Assembly (NCBI GenBank): GCA_902788485.1
Contig: CADAKI010000004.1
Location: 20,156-84,155, forward strand
Direction of reading: 5' to 3'
Source of the DNA: an uncultured Pseudomonadota bacterium
GTDB taxonomy: Bacteria; Pseudomonadota; Alphaproteobacteria; Rs-D84
DNA length: 64,000 nucleotides
This document shows positions 55,380-64,000 of this stretch, piece after piece. Each line of letters begins with the position of its first letter. Position 1 is the first letter of the stretch. Under the pieces are notes generated by a model that did not search any database, was not told the DNA's origin, and saw nothing but the letters and a program-made list of their open reading frames with translations. Both the position numbers and the translations under genes were made by a program.

Positions 55380-56099
55380 TTATTCTGCAACATTATTTTC
55401 TGTTGTTGCTTTTGCCTCTGTTTCAACTGCTTTGGCGGCTGTTGGCACTGGCAATTCTTTTTGTTCTTTTTTCACAGCATCTGTGACCAAAACAAATGTT
55501 CCATTTGCACCCGGGACCGCACCTTCGACGAAAACCAAGTTTTCGGCATCATCCGTGCCAAAAATTTTCAAATTTTGAACGGTGACCGTTTCATTTCCCA
55601 TTTGTCCAGCCATTTTTTTGCCTTTTAAAACACGGCCCGGCCATTCACGCATACCGGTTGAACCCAAAGAACGATGGGCCTTTAACACACCGTGGGATGC
55701 TTCTTTACCGCCAAAGTTATGACGTTTCATTGCACCCTGGAATCCTTTACCTTTGCTGGTCGCTTGGACATCAACAAATTGTCCGACAACGAAATGAGAC
55801 GCAGACAATTGTGTTCCACATGGGATAACACAATCATCCGACACGCGGAATTCTACAACCTTGCGATATGGTTTTACACCCGCCTTTTCTGCCGCCACGG
55901 CTTGTGGTTTTGCAACATGTTTTGCGCGTGCCTCGCACACACCCAATATGTTTGCAACATACCCATTTTTTTCCATTGTACGATTTCCAATAACTGCACA
56001 ATCGCCAACAGACAAAACTGTGACTGCATGTGCCACGCCCGCATCATCATACAGACGCGTCATTCCTATTTTTGTTGTAATTAATCCGCTACGTTTCAT
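55380..56099 (-). CDS. rplC: 50S ribosomal protein L3
   Basis: 239 residues against about 210. GLITTKIGMTRLYDDAG, KGKGFQGAMKRHNFGG, GSTGMREWPGRVLKGKKMAG are conserved. The extra C-terminus is Ala/Glu/Thr-rich (AKAVETEAKATTENN). rplD starts about 15 bp after its stop. Confidence 0.97.
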   Translation of the reverse strand: MKRSGLITTKIGMTRLYDDAGVAHAVTVLSVGDCAVIGNRTMEKNGYVANILGVCEARAKHVAKPQAVAAEKAGVKPYRKVVEFRVSDDCVIPCGTQLSASHFVVGQFVDVQATSKGKGFQGAMKRHNFGGKEASHGVLKAHRSLGSTGMREWPGRVLKGKKMAGQMGNETVTVQNLKIFGTDDAENLVFVEGAVPGANGTFVLVTDAVKKEQKELPVPTAAKAVETEAKATTENNVAE

Positions 56100-56158
56100 T
56101 TTTTTATGCCTTTTTTATTTGTCAGAGGTTAATAAACACACCTTTATCAACCTAACAA

Positions 56159-56470
56159 TTACAATTTAATTTTTACATCAACACCAGACGCCAAATCCAA
56201 CTTCATCAAGGCATCAACTGTCTGGGGGGTTGGATTAACAATATCGACAACCGCTTTATGATTGCGGATTTCGAATTGTTCGCGCGATTTTTTATCGACG
56301 TGTGGTGAACGGTTGACCGTAAATTTCTGAATCAATGTCGGCAAGCGAACAGGCCCCACGACATCCGCGCCAGTGCGCTTTGCAGTTTTGACCAATTCGT
56401 CAACCGATTCAATCAACACACGGTGATCAAATGCCGTCAATTTAATGCGAATTTTTGATGTTGGTACCAT
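56159..56470 (-). CDS. rpsJ: 30S ribosomal protein S10
   Basis: 103 residues from [19 protein letters not shown]; the frame opens 12 codons earlier, inside the leader. [20 protein letters not shown] is conserved. First gene of the S10 transcription unit, with its own promoter. Confidence 0.97.
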   Translation of the reverse strand: MVPTSKIRIKLTAFDHRVLIESVDELVKTAKRTGADVVGPVRLPTLIQKFTVNRSPHVDKKSREQFEIRNHKAVVDIVNPTPQTVDALMKLDLASGVDVKIKL

Positions 56471-56508
56471 TTTGTTCGTTTCCTTATTTTTTTGTATTTC
56501 TGTCATGC

Positions 56509-56549
56509 GACAGCGGGGATTCAGTTTATCACAAAACTCCCCGCCGTCA
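56509..56549 (-). promoter_or_regulatory. Promoter of the S10 operon inside an inverted repeat
   Basis: Minus strand TTGACG (56544-56549), 16-nt spacer, TAAACT (56522-56527). GACGGCGGGGA/TCCCCGCTGTC (56509-56519 and 56537-56547) flank the -10 as 11-bp arms with one mismatch. It may act as operator, tuf terminator stem, or both. Confidence 0.6.
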
Positions 56550-56563
56550 AGACATTTGTTTTA

Positions 56564-57751
56564 TTATTTGTTGATTTTAGATACAACACCTGCACCTACT
56601 GTGCGGCCACCTTCACGGATAGCGAAACGGCGACCTTCACTCATGGCGATTGGCGCAATCAGTTGAACTGAAATACGGACGTTATCGCCTGGCAAGACCA
56701 TTTCTTTGCCTTCTGGCAATGTGATTGTACCCGTCACATCAGTTGTGCTGAAATAGAACTGTGGACGATAGTTCGAGAAGAACGGAGTATGACGGCCGCC
56801 TTCTTCTTTTTGCAAGATGTAAACTTCCGCTTCGAAATCTGTGTGCGGGGTAATAGAACCCGGTTTGCAGATGATTTGTCCACGTTCCACATCTTCTTTT
56901 TTGGTTCCACGCAACAACAAACCAACGTTATCACCGGCCTCACCTTGATCCAACAATTTGCGGAACATTTCAACACCAGTAATTGTTGTTTTTTGTGTTG
57001 GACGCAAACCAACGATTTCTGCTTCGTCACCAACTTTCACGACACCAGATTCAATACGGCCGGTAACCACGGTTCCACGACCTGTGATTGAAAATACGTC
57101 TTCGATTGGCATCAAGAACGGTTTATCAACCGGACGTTCTGGCATTGGGATGTATTCATCGCATGCTTTCAACAATGCATCGATGGATTCTTTACCCAAA
57201 CCGTCTTTCTTTTCTTCCAATGCGGAAATTGCAGAACCACGGATAATTGGCGCGTTGTCACCATCGAAATCGTTCGCAGACAACAATTCACGAATTTCCA
57301 TTTCAACCAATTCCAACAATTCAGGATCGTTCGCCAAATCGCATTTGTTCAAATAAACGACGATTTTTGGAATACCCACCTGACGTGCCAACAAAATGTG
57401 TTCACGTGTTTGTGGCATTGGACCATCAGTTGCCGCAACGACCAAAATCGCACCGTCCATTTGCGCCGCACCGGTAATCATGTTTTTAACATAGTCCGCG
57501 TGTCCCGGGCAGTCAACGTGAGCATAATGACGATGTTCTGTTTCGTATTCAACGTGAGCAGTGTTAATTGTTATACCACGTGCTTTTTCTTCTGGGGCGT
57601 TATCGATTTGATCAACACCTTTTTGTGCGTCGATACCAACACCATAATAGTGCACAATCGCAGCCGTCAAAGTTGTTTTACCGTGGTCAACGTGACCAAT
57701 GGTACCAATATTGACGTGTGGCTTGGTTCTTACATATTTTTCTTTTGCCAT
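56564..57751 (-). CDS. tuf: Elongation factor Tu
   Basis: 395 residues. GTPase motifs [10 protein letters not shown] (G1), [13 protein letters not shown] (G2), DCPGHADY (G3), NKCDLAND (G4) and GSAIS (G5), followed by domains 2 and 3. It carries aminoacyl-tRNA to the ribosome. Only one tuf copy is seen in this window, in the str operon position after fusA. AAGGAGAAC precedes the ATG. Confidence 0.98.
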   Translation of the reverse strand: MAKEKYVRTKPHVNIGTIGHVDHGKTTLTAAIVHYYGVGIDAQKGVDQIDNAPEEKARGITINTAHVEYETEHRHYAHVDCPGHADYVKNMITGAAQMDGAILVVAATDGPMPQTREHILLARQVGIPKIVVYLNKCDLANDPELLELVEMEIRELLSANDFDGDNAPIIRGSAISALEEKKDGLGKESIDALLKACDEYIPMPERPVDKPFLMPIEDVFSITGRGTVVTGRIESGVVKVGDEAEIVGLRPTQKTTITGVEMFRKLLDQGEAGDNVGLLLRGTKKEDVERGQIICKPGSITPHTDFEAEVYILQKEEGGRHTPFFSNYRPQFYFSTTDVTGTITLPEGKEMVLPGDNVRISVQLIAPIAMSEGRRFAIREGGRTVGAGVVSKINK

Positions 57752-57845
57752 ATTTAGTTCTCCTTATAAGGTTTTGTTAAACAGATTTCCGAAATCTGGT
57801 TTCGAATACAATCATAAACCAGAAATCAAAAATCGCAATCTTTTT

Positions 57846-59927
57846 TTATTTTGTCATTTTCTTTATGACTTCATCGGCAACATTTTGCGGTACTTCGTCA
57901 TAGTGCGACAATTCCATATACGGATTTGCACGCCCCTGAGACAGCGAACGCAGGGTTTTTACGTAACCGAACAAATTCGCCAATGGCACGAACGCAGAAA
58001 TCATTTGATTACCAAATTGTGTTTCGATGCCGTTGATTTGACCACGACGACTGTTCAAGTCACCGATAATGTCACCGACGTATTCTTCCGGTGTCGTCAC
58101 CGAAAGCTTCATAATCGGTTCCAATAATTTTGGCGATGCCTTTTTCATTGCTTCACGGAAGCATGCACGCGCCGCAATTTCAAAGCACAACACATTAGAG
58201 TCAACTTCGTGATATTTACCATCAACCAATGTTGCCTTGAAATCCACAGTTGGATAGCCAATCAAAACACCTGTTTGTTGGGCTATCTTTAACCCTTTTT
58301 CAACGCCAGGGATGTATTCTTTTGGAATCGCACCACCGACAATTTTATTTTCAAATTCGTAACCTTTGCCCGGTTCCAATGGTTCAAATTCAATTTTAAC
58401 CTGGGCATATTGACCCGAACCACCAGATTGCTTTTTATGCGTATATTCTTCGGTCACAGGTTTACGGAATGTTTCGCGATATGCAATACGTGGCTCACCA
58501 ACATTAACATCAACCTTGAACTCACGCAGCAAACGGTCAACCAAAATTTCCAAATGCAATTCACCAACACCCGACAAAATTGTTTGTCCAGATTCTTCGT
58601 CAACCGACACACGGAAAGACGGGTCTTCTTTGGCCAATGCCTGCAATCCCAACGACATTTTTTCAATGTCCGCCTTGGTTTTTGGTTCAACCGCAATAGA
58701 AATAACCGGTTCTGGAATATGGATAGATTCCAAAATAATCGGATTCGCCTCGTCACACAATGTGTCGCCGGTAATTGTTTCCTTCATACCAACCAAAGTA
58801 ATAATGTCACCCGCAGACGCTTCTTTGATTTCTTCACGCGTATTTGCATGCATCAACAACATACGACCCACGCGTTCGCGTTTATCACGGGTTGAATTAT
58901 AAATGTATGACCCCGATTGCAATTTACCAGAATAAATACGGATAAACATCAAATTACCAACGAACGGGTCATTGGCAACCTTGAACGCCAAAGCACTGAA
59001 CGGTTCTTTTGGATCCGCATGACGTTCGTCCGGTGTTTCACCATCTTTCTTGGTTCCTTTGATTGCCGGAATATCCAACGGTGACGGCAAATAATCAACA
59101 ATTGCATCCAACAATGGTTGAACACCTTTGTTTTTGAACGCCGTTCCGCACAATACCGGAACAAAATTCTGTGCAATAACACCCTTGCGCAACAATTTTT
59201 TAATCGTCGCGATATCTGGGGTTTTGCCTTCCATATATTCTTCCATGACCGCATCATCTTGGGTCACGGCTTCTTCAATCAATCTGTCGTGTAATTCTTG
59301 GGCCTTGGCCTTTAATTCTTCGGGAATTTCAATCGTCACCGGATGAGAACCCGTTTCATCTTCCCAAATCAAACCCTTCATTTCCAAAACATCGACCACA
59401 CCACGGAAATCTGCCTCGGCACCAATTGGGAAATTCAAAACCAATGGATTTGCACCCAAACGTTCACGTATCATATCAACACAGCGGAAGAAATTCCCAC
59501 CAATACGATCCATTTTATTGATAAAGCAAATACGCGGAACATTATAACGGTCGGCCTGGCGCCAAACGGTTTCTGTTTGTGGTTGCACACCCGACACAGA
59601 TTCAAACACCGCAACCGCACCGTCCAACACGCGCAAAGAACGTTCCACTTCCATTGTAAAGTCCACGTGTCCCGGGGTATCAATCAAATTGATACGATGA
59701 TCGCGCCAAAAACATGTCGTCGCCGCAGATGTAATTGTAATACCACGTTCTTGTTCCTGGACCATCCAGTCCATTGTCGCGGCGCCATCGTGCACTTCGC
59801 CAATTTTATATGTTTTTCCGGTATAGAACAAAATACGTTCAGATGTTGTAGTTTTCCCAGCGTCAATATGCGCCATAATTCCTATATTACGGTACATATG
59901 TAATGGGGCGGTTTTTCCAACAGACAT
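57846..59927 (-). CDS. fusA: Elongation factor G
   Basis: 693 residues, normal length. [19 protein letters not shown] (G1), [14 protein letters not shown] (G2), DTPGHVDFT (G3), [10 protein letters not shown] (G4), then domains II-V with [20 protein letters not shown] and [16 protein letters not shown] at the end. Catalyses translocation. Between rpsG and tuf as in the classical str operon. Confidence 0.98.
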   Translation of the reverse strand: MSVGKTAPLHMYRNIGIMAHIDAGKTTTSERILFYTGKTYKIGEVHDGAATMDWMVQEQERGITITSAATTCFWRDHRINLIDTPGHVDFTMEVERSLRVLDGAVAVFESVSGVQPQTETVWRQADRYNVPRICFINKMDRIGGNFFRCVDMIRERLGANPLVLNFPIGAEADFRGVVDVLEMKGLIWEDETGSHPVTIEIPEELKAKAQELHDRLIEEAVTQDDAVMEEYMEGKTPDIATIKKLLRKGVIAQNFVPVLCGTAFKNKGVQPLLDAIVDYLPSPLDIPAIKGTKKDGETPDERHADPKEPFSALAFKVANDPFVGNLMFIRIYSGKLQSGSYIYNSTRDKRERVGRMLLMHANTREEIKEASAGDIITLVGMKETITGDTLCDEANPIILESIHIPEPVISIAVEPKTKADIEKMSLGLQALAKEDPSFRVSVDEESGQTILSGVGELHLEILVDRLLREFKVDVNVGEPRIAYRETFRKPVTEEYTHKKQSGGSGQYAQVKIEFEPLEPGKGYEFENKIVGGAIPKEYIPGVEKGLKIAQQTGVLIGYPTVDFKATLVDGKYHEVDSNVLCFEIAARACFREAMKKASPKLLEPIMKLSVTTPEEYVGDIIGDLNSRRGQINGIETQFGNQMISAFVPLANLFGYVKTLRSLSQGRANPYMELSHYDEVPQNVADEVIKKMTK

Positions 59928-59951
59928 TTATCTTTCCTTTTCTTAAATTTA

Positions 59952-60428
59952 TTACCAACGGAAATGAGCAAACGCTTTATTCGCCTCTGCCATTTTATGT
60001 GTATCGATTTTCTTTTTAAACGCACCACCGGTCCCATTCAGCGCATCACGCAATTCTGCGAACAAACGTTCTTGCATTGAACGTTCGCCGCGTTTGCGGG
60101 CAAACATAATCAACCAACGCAACGCCAATGTTTGTTGACGATCGGCACGAACCTCGACCGGGACCTGGTATGTTGCACCACCAACACGACGACCTTTGAC
60201 CTCGACCGATGGTTTCAACGCATCCACGGCCTCTAAAAACAACGCCAACTCATCTTTACCATCTTTGGCCAATGTTTTCAATTTATCCAATGCACCATAA
60301 ACAATATTTTCGGCAACTTCTTTTTTACCGTCCCACATAACAACATTGATACATTTCGCAACAACCAGATTGTTATATTTAGAATCTGGCAAAATTTCAC
60401 GTTTTGTTGCGGCTTTACGTCTTGACAT
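59952..60428 (-). CDS. rpsG: 30S ribosomal protein S7
   Basis: 158 residues. [40 protein letters not shown] and [15 protein letters not shown] are family hallmarks. Nucleates the 30S head; in other bacteria it represses the str operon. Confidence 0.97.
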   Translation of the reverse strand: MSRRKAATKREILPDSKYNNLVVAKCINVVMWDGKKEVAENIVYGALDKLKTLAKDGKDELALFLEAVDALKPSVEVKGRRVGGATYQVPVEVRADRQQTLALRWLIMFARKRGERSMQERLFAELRDALNGTGGAFKKKIDTHKMAEANKAFAHFRW

Positions 60429-60498
60429 ATTTTATTCCTTTTATTTTCTTCACCCGTGGGTCACCCCCGGATTACTCACCTGTTAAATCACAGATGTA

Positions 60499-60870
60499 TT
60501 ATTTTTTACTTTTTGCCCCATATAAAGAGCGACCTTGTTTTCTTGATTCGACACCCTTGGTATCCAATACACCACGGATAATGTGATATTTCACACCGGG
60601 CAAGTCCTTTACACGACCACCACGAATCATAACCACACTGTGTTCCTGCAAATTATGTCCCTCGCCCGGGATGTATGCAGTCACCTCGCGTCCGTTGGCC
60701 AATTTAACACGGGCCACTTTACGTTGTGCAGAGTTAGGTTTCTTTGGCGTTGTGGTATAAACACGTGTGCAAACACCACGTTTTTGCGGACTGGCCATCA
60801 TATCAGGGGCGGTACTTTTTACCACTTTCTTTTTACGCGGCTTCCGAATCAGTTGATTTACTGTTGGCAT
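60499..60870 (-). CDS. rpsL: 30S ribosomal protein S12
   Basis: 123 residues. [59 protein letters not shown] and [16 protein letters not shown]. Lys in the PKKPNS loop is the wild-type streptomycin-sensitive residue. First gene of the str operon. Confidence 0.98.
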   Translation of the reverse strand: MPTVNQLIRKPRKKKVVKSTAPDMMASPQKRGVCTRVYTTTPKKPNSAQRKVARVKLANGREVTAYIPGEGHNLQEHSVVMIRGGRVKDLPGVKYHIIRGVLDTKGVESRKQGRSLYGAKSKK

Positions 60871-61021
60871 TCAAAATCTCTTTGTTTTTACTTTACTTTT
60901 TGTTTACACAAAACCACCCTATCAAACTTATTCCAAATGCACGCACTTGGTTATAAATCTGTGAAAAGTTCCGGTTTTCTGTATATTTTGCACTTTCCTT
61001 ACTTACACGGAAAGCAGACCC

Positions 61022-61050
61022 AGTATAACCCCCATTATCAAAATTGTCAA
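61022..61050 (-). promoter_or_regulatory. Promoter of the str operon
   Basis: Minus strand TTGACA (61045-61050), 17-nt spacer, TATACT (61022-61027). A leader of about 145 nt follows, with a CTTTCC/GGAAAG hairpin near its start. Confidence 0.85.
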
Positions 61051-61168
61051 GGAAAATTCTGTTAAAAACCGCGGTTTTTCGCCTTGCACAAAACCCAACC
61101 CCACAAAATCCGCCATTGCAACAAAACACACATAAAAAAATCACTGTATTTCCGCCAATAATACAAAA

Positions 61169-61196
61169 AAACACCGCCCAATCGGACGGTGTTTTT
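61169..61196 (-). terminator. Terminator of the outer-membrane protein gene
   Basis: AACACCGTCC/GGGCGGTGTT hairpin with one mismatch, then a T run on the minus strand. Confidence 0.75.
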
Positions 61197-61214
61197 AATC
61201 AAGCGATATAACTT

Positions 61215-62030
61215 TTAGAAATCGATTCCGAATTTAGCACCAAATCCAAATCCGTTATCCCAATCCCATTTATTGTTATCATCACCACCTTGGTGATTCA
61301 AAGAACCATTGACATAGACACCAACATATTTGGTTGTATCGATATTATAGTTTACACCAAACACGCCTTCCCATGTACCGGCGTTTTTAACCTTGGCACC
61401 CGGGACACCATACCATTCTTTATCAGTATATCCAGTATATTCCGCACCCGCGACCAAATTCCAATTAGAATCAATCACGTATTGACCATCAACACCAAAC
61501 ACCAACGAATGAACGCCACGTTGACCTCTGCTTTCGTCCCAATTAAATGATTCTGTGTTTTCATAGTTAAACAATGCCTTACCCGCGAATGTAAAACGTG
61601 ATGTCACAAAACCACCACGAACACCCGCCGTCCAAGTGTATCTTGTGAAATCTTCATCCAAGAACGCTTCACGATCTTCCCATACGCGGTCAACCGCATA
61701 TGCGCCCAATAAATCCAATTTCCAACCGCACATGCTTAATGGACGATAAACCAAGCCCAAACGCGTTTCGCCCCATGCAGCATTATCAAACGCATTATTT
61801 TCCATCGCCACAGTTGACAATGCAACCGTCAATCTGTCGGTAATACCATAACCAAATTCTTCGCCCAATGCCCATGGTGTATTAAATTCTGTATGAGAAG
61901 CCACATCTGTCACACTATAAAAATGACCTTGTTTTGGCATATATAATGGATTTCCATCAATAACATTCGCCGCATTCGCCGCAGATACAGCCATCACAGC
62001 AACCAAAGAAGATAAAGCAATTTTTTTCAT
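61215..62030 (-). CDS. Outer-membrane beta-barrel protein
   Basis: 271 residues. Signal peptide 1-20 (MAVSAANA-A). The mature protein consists of alternating amphipathic strands with aromatic girdles (LTVALSTVAM, WKLDLLGAYAV, RFTFAGKALFNY, WNLVAGAEYTGY, YVGVYVNGSLN) and ends in FGAKFGIDF, a C-terminal Phe expected for BAM-dependent insertion. Related to porin-like small barrels; substrate unknown. AAAGGAAAGGA lies before the ATG and a TTGACA promoter further up. Probably abundant. Confidence 0.85.
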   Translation of the reverse strand: MKKIALSSLVAVMAVSAANAANVIDGNPLYMPKQGHFYSVTDVASHTEFNTPWALGEEFGYGITDRLTVALSTVAMENNAFDNAAWGETRLGLVYRPLSMCGWKLDLLGAYAVDRVWEDREAFLDEDFTRYTWTAGVRGGFVTSRFTFAGKALFNYENTESFNWDESRGQRGVHSLVFGVDGQYVIDSNWNLVAGAEYTGYTDKEWYGVPGAKVKNAGTWEGVFGVNYNIDTTKYVGVYVNGSLNHQGGDDNNKWDWDNGFGFGAKFGIDF

Positions 62031-62090
62031 GAATTATTCCTTTCCTTTTGTTAACCTGATAACAGGAAACTTTTTATCCCTGTTGCTATA

Positions 62091-62120
62091 ATTTTACTAC
62101 ACTTTTATTCCTAATGTCAA
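62091..62120 (-). promoter_or_regulatory. Promoter of the outer-membrane protein gene
   Basis: Minus strand TTGACA (62115-62120), 18-nt spacer, TAAAAT (62091-62096). The leader contains an AACAGG/CCTGTT hairpin. Confidence 0.7.
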
Positions 62121-62132
62121 AAAAAAGATAAT

Positions 62133-62161
62133 TTGCATAACGTCAATTTTTATGTTATAAT
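62133..62161 (+). promoter_or_regulatory. Plus-strand promoter with no downstream gene
   Basis: TTGCAT (62133-62138), 17-nt spacer, TATAAT (62156-62161). It points into the intergenic region opposite the flanking minus-strand genes. Confidence 0.6.
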
Positions 62162-62167
62162 TCGCCC

Positions 62168-62250
62168 AGATTTTTCTTGAACAATTTTGTCTTTCTGTAA
62201 CACCCGCATAAATCCGCATTTTATTAAAAATTTTAATAATTTATTTTTTT
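62168..62250 (+). ncRNA. Candidate small RNA
   Basis: About 83 nt from the predicted start of the preceding promoter to a TTATTAA/TTAATAA hairpin followed by TTTATTTTTTT. No ORF with a ribosome site lies in it. The stem is all A-U and thus weak; existence is a prediction. Confidence 0.35.
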
Positions 62251-62283
62251 AGCACAGAATCACGCATGACGAAATCAAGCATA

Positions 62284-63291
62284 CTATTTTTTCAAATTTT
62301 TAATCTCGCGCCAGTCGGCATGATTTTTCAAATGTTCTTCATATGTATTTGAAAAACGATGTCCACCATTACCATCCGCCACAAAAAACAGATAATTTGT
62401 ATCCGCCGGTTTTAACACCGCACGTATTGCGTCACGGCCAACATTTGCGATTGGTCCGGGTGGCAATCCCTTGTTTCGGTATGTATTATATGGACTGTCC
62501 AACTTCAGGTGTCCGGTCAACAATGCCTCGCCCTGCATATCCCCCAATCCATCTGTTAAAACATACACAACCGTCGGGTCGGCCTGTAATCGCATATCCG
62601 AACGCAGACGATTTAAATACACACTGGCAACGACAGGCATTTCCGATGTATATAAAGTTTCCTTTTGCACAATGGACGCCAATGTCACAACATCATGCCA
62701 CGACTGCAACGGACGCGGAAATTTATACGATTCAAATTTTTGTTTGACACTATCCATTTTGCGACGCGCCAAATCCAATACCGCCAACCGTTGTGTTCCA
62801 CGCGCCACCCGATATGTATCGGGAAAAACATCGCCATCTGCAATATTGCACACCGGCGCCATGGCACCGACCGCACAATCAACATCGCCAGATAACCCAT
62901 CTGTATTTTCCAATAATATTTTTATTTGTTTTAATGTCAAACCTTCGGGAATTAAAATTTTTACCGTCGCCACATCACCATTTACCAACATTTTTGCAAT
63001 TCGCCACGCCGACACACCGCGTGGAATTTCATATTGACCAACCTGGATTTTTCCGCCCATACCACGCACCGCCAATTTGAACGAAGATGTTGAATCGATT
63101 AAATCATTTTGCTTTAACGCGTTTGCGACATCTGCAACCGTTGCACCTGGTGCCACCGTCACCAACACAGATTTACGCGTTGCAACACCAAACAAAGTGA
63201 ACACACCAATCACAACCAACAACACAAATATAACAAAACCGGTATGTTTCTTTAACAAACGTTTAAAAAATTTTTTAACAACTTTTGCCAT
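62284..63291 (-). CDS. mltG: Endolytic transglycosylase MltG (YceG)
   Basis: 335 residues. One N-terminal membrane anchor (about 17-37), a LysM-like subdomain, then the YceG domain: DVFPDTYRV, LASIVQKET with the catalytic Glu, VYLNRLRSDMRLQADPTV, SPYNTYRNKGLPPGPIANVG and YLFFVADGNGGHRF. It cuts nascent peptidoglycan strands and limits glycan length. Usually linked to pabC/tmk or fabF genes; not so here within the window. Confidence 0.96.
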   Translation of the reverse strand: MAKVVKKFFKRLLKKHTGFVIFVLLVVIGVFTLFGVATRKSVLVTVAPGATVADVANALKQNDLIDSTSSFKLAVRGMGGKIQVGQYEIPRGVSAWRIAKMLVNGDVATVKILIPEGLTLKQIKILLENTDGLSGDVDCAVGAMAPVCNIADGDVFPDTYRVARGTQRLAVLDLARRKMDSVKQKFESYKFPRPLQSWHDVVTLASIVQKETLYTSEMPVVASVYLNRLRSDMRLQADPTVVYVLTDGLGDMQGEALLTGHLKLDSPYNTYRNKGLPPGPIANVGRDAIRAVLKPADTNYLFFVADGNGGHRFSNTYEEHLKNHADWREIKNLKK

Positions 63292-63328
63292 GATAATGAA
63301 TTATACAAAAATAAATCAAAAGTCAAAA

Positions 63329-63745
63329 TCATAAAACGTAATTTTTTTGTTTTAAAAAATTTAATGCGGGCAAAAATAAATTTTCTGGCAAAGATTTTAA
63401 TTCTAACCATTTCCACATTGAACATTTATTTGGTTCCATAACAACAGGATTGGTCAAAAATGTCACACGCGAAAAACAATGAATCGTCACATAATGTTTA
63501 TCTGGAAATACATCATTTGTTAAACCAATAATTTTAAAATCACCCGGCGCCAGAGATAAACCGGTTTCTTCCATCAATTCGCGTGTTGCACACGCCTCTG
63601 GACTTTCGCCATATTCCAAATGTCCCCCGGGTGGTGCCCACATCCCGCAACCATGTTTTGATAAACGATGCCCAAATAAAAACTGTCCCCCAGGATTTTG
63701 AACCCAGCATCCAACACCAACACGAACAATTTTATTTTCACTCAT
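63329..63745 (-). CDS. Nudix hydrolase
   Basis: 138 residues from MSENKIVRVG, with GAGG upstream; the frame opens 11 codons earlier. The Nudix box GGHLEYGESP plus RELMEETGL is complete (G-x5-E-x7-RE-x2-EE-x-G), at about residues 43-66. Members hydrolyse nucleoside diphosphates linked to other groups; the short size and FGHRLSKHG/GMWAPPGGH context fit a nucleotide-pool or ADP-sugar type enzyme. Substrate cannot be assigned. Confidence 0.9.
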   Translation of the reverse strand: MSENKIVRVGVGCWVQNPGGQFLFGHRLSKHGCGMWAPPGGHLEYGESPEACATRELMEETGLSLAPGDFKIIGLTNDVFPDKHYVTIHCFSRVTFLTNPVVMEPNKCSMWKWLELKSLPENLFLPALNFLKQKNYVL

Positions 63746-63872
63746 ATCCACAACCTCATATTTTATAAATTCACACAAAATAATTTTTTATTTTTTTTTC
63801 TACATCAATATAACACCTATCCTCAATCCCGCAACAAAAATCTGACGCACCAAATCCAATTATTACACCGCC

Positions 63873-63907
63873 AAAAATAAAACCGGCATATCGCCGGTTT
63901 TATTTTT
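63873..63907 (-). terminator. Terminator of the RNA gene at the window edge
   Basis: 15-bp perfect stem AAAAATAAAACCGGC/GCCGGTTTTATTTTT with a 5-nt loop and T-rich flank. Confidence 0.85.
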
Positions 63908-64000
63908 GCCACACCCCAAAGAAAGGTCTGCATAACCCCTAGCATTGAAAAGAAGAATAGTAACAGGATTCCCTCGACACTTTCGTGTCTGCGGGGAAAC
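63908..64000 (-). ncRNA. 3' part of a structured noncoding RNA, class not assigned (6S-like?)
   Basis: No ORF is present, base composition is richer in G+C than other intergenic DNA, and a strong terminator follows. GACAC-GAAA-GTGTC is a GNRA hairpin enclosed by CCC/GGG. The 3' segment AGGGGTTATGCAGACC then GGGGTGTGGC would pair with sequence beyond the window. The AGGGGTTA-GC-GACC stretch recalls the 3' bubble strand of 6S RNA, but this is weak. 4.5S, tmRNA and RNase P motifs were looked for and not seen. Confidence 0.4.

Noticed and set aside
57790..57825. Riboswitch or attenuator in the tuf leader
   Set aside because: TCTGGTTT/AAACCAGA forms a hairpin, but no T run, leader peptide or known aptamer is visible.
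1..64000. CRISPR arrays, insertion sequences, rRNA genes
   Set aside because: No regularly spaced direct repeats, transposase genes, terminal inverted repeats with target duplications, or rRNA segments were seen on either strand.

Overview
The window is 64 kb of an AT-rich bacterial chromosome. Several features point to an alphaproteobacterium: a CcrM-type cell-cycle DNA methyltransferase with its C-terminal RAMA-like domain, adjacent clpP and clpX, nrdR, S21, and a long str-S10-spc-alpha ribosomal cluster. A bile-salt-hydrolase/penicillin-acylase homologue, many exported proteins and a reduced AT-rich style suggest a host-associated, possibly gut, lineage (an RF32/Enterousia-like group is a guess). 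No phage, transposase, CRISPR array or rRNA was found.

Layout. 1-5.1 kb: two divergent exported cysteine-rich proteins flanking infA. 5.1-9.3 kb (minus): rnhB, a hypothetical gene, pgk, clpP, clpX. 9.4-10.5 kb: a three-gene operon of small unknown proteins, two of them paralogous membrane proteins. 10.5-12.7 kb: nrdR and a lytic transglycosylase. 12.9-17.3 kb: ccrM, a 39-codon ORF, tRNA-Gln, a small membrane protein, a choloylglycine-hydrolase homologue and a DUF1015 protein. 17.4-19.6 kb: a third cysteine-rich exported gene, interrupted by an in-frame amber codon. 20-26 kb: rpsU, tRNA-Ala, an alpha/beta hydrolase, a ClpB lacking its N-domain, eno, rpmB and tRNA-Leu. Both the Ala and the Leu tRNA are followed by a short segment ending in a copy of the tRNA's own 3' end. 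26.3-40.5 kb: an envelope island with a lipoprotein, an autotransporter carrying a degenerate subtilase-like passenger, and four more large cysteine-rich exported proteins. 40.6-61 kb (minus): rpsL-rpsG-fusA-tuf, the S10/spc cluster, secY, rpsM-rpsK, two foreign genes, then rpoA-rplQ. 61-64 kb: an outer-membrane barrel, mltG, a Nudix hydrolase and the 3' part of a structured RNA.

The most striking content is a family of very large secreted proteins. Three share an exactly spaced N-terminal cysteine signature (C-x6-C-x4-C-x9-C-x-C). At least five, with weaker copies in a sixth, carry a second recurring module, C-x6-C-x(4-6)-CG-x2-[FY]-x2-C. Several end in glycine-rich hydrophobic segments and two carry InlB/Flg_new-like repeats. 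Together they occupy over 14 kb. I recognise no described function, and I consider them the best candidate for an undescribed envelope or surface system.

The ribosomal cluster keeps the ancestral order but is cut into several transcription units with their own promoters. adk and rpmJ are absent from it, and two unrelated genes lie between rpsK and rpoA.
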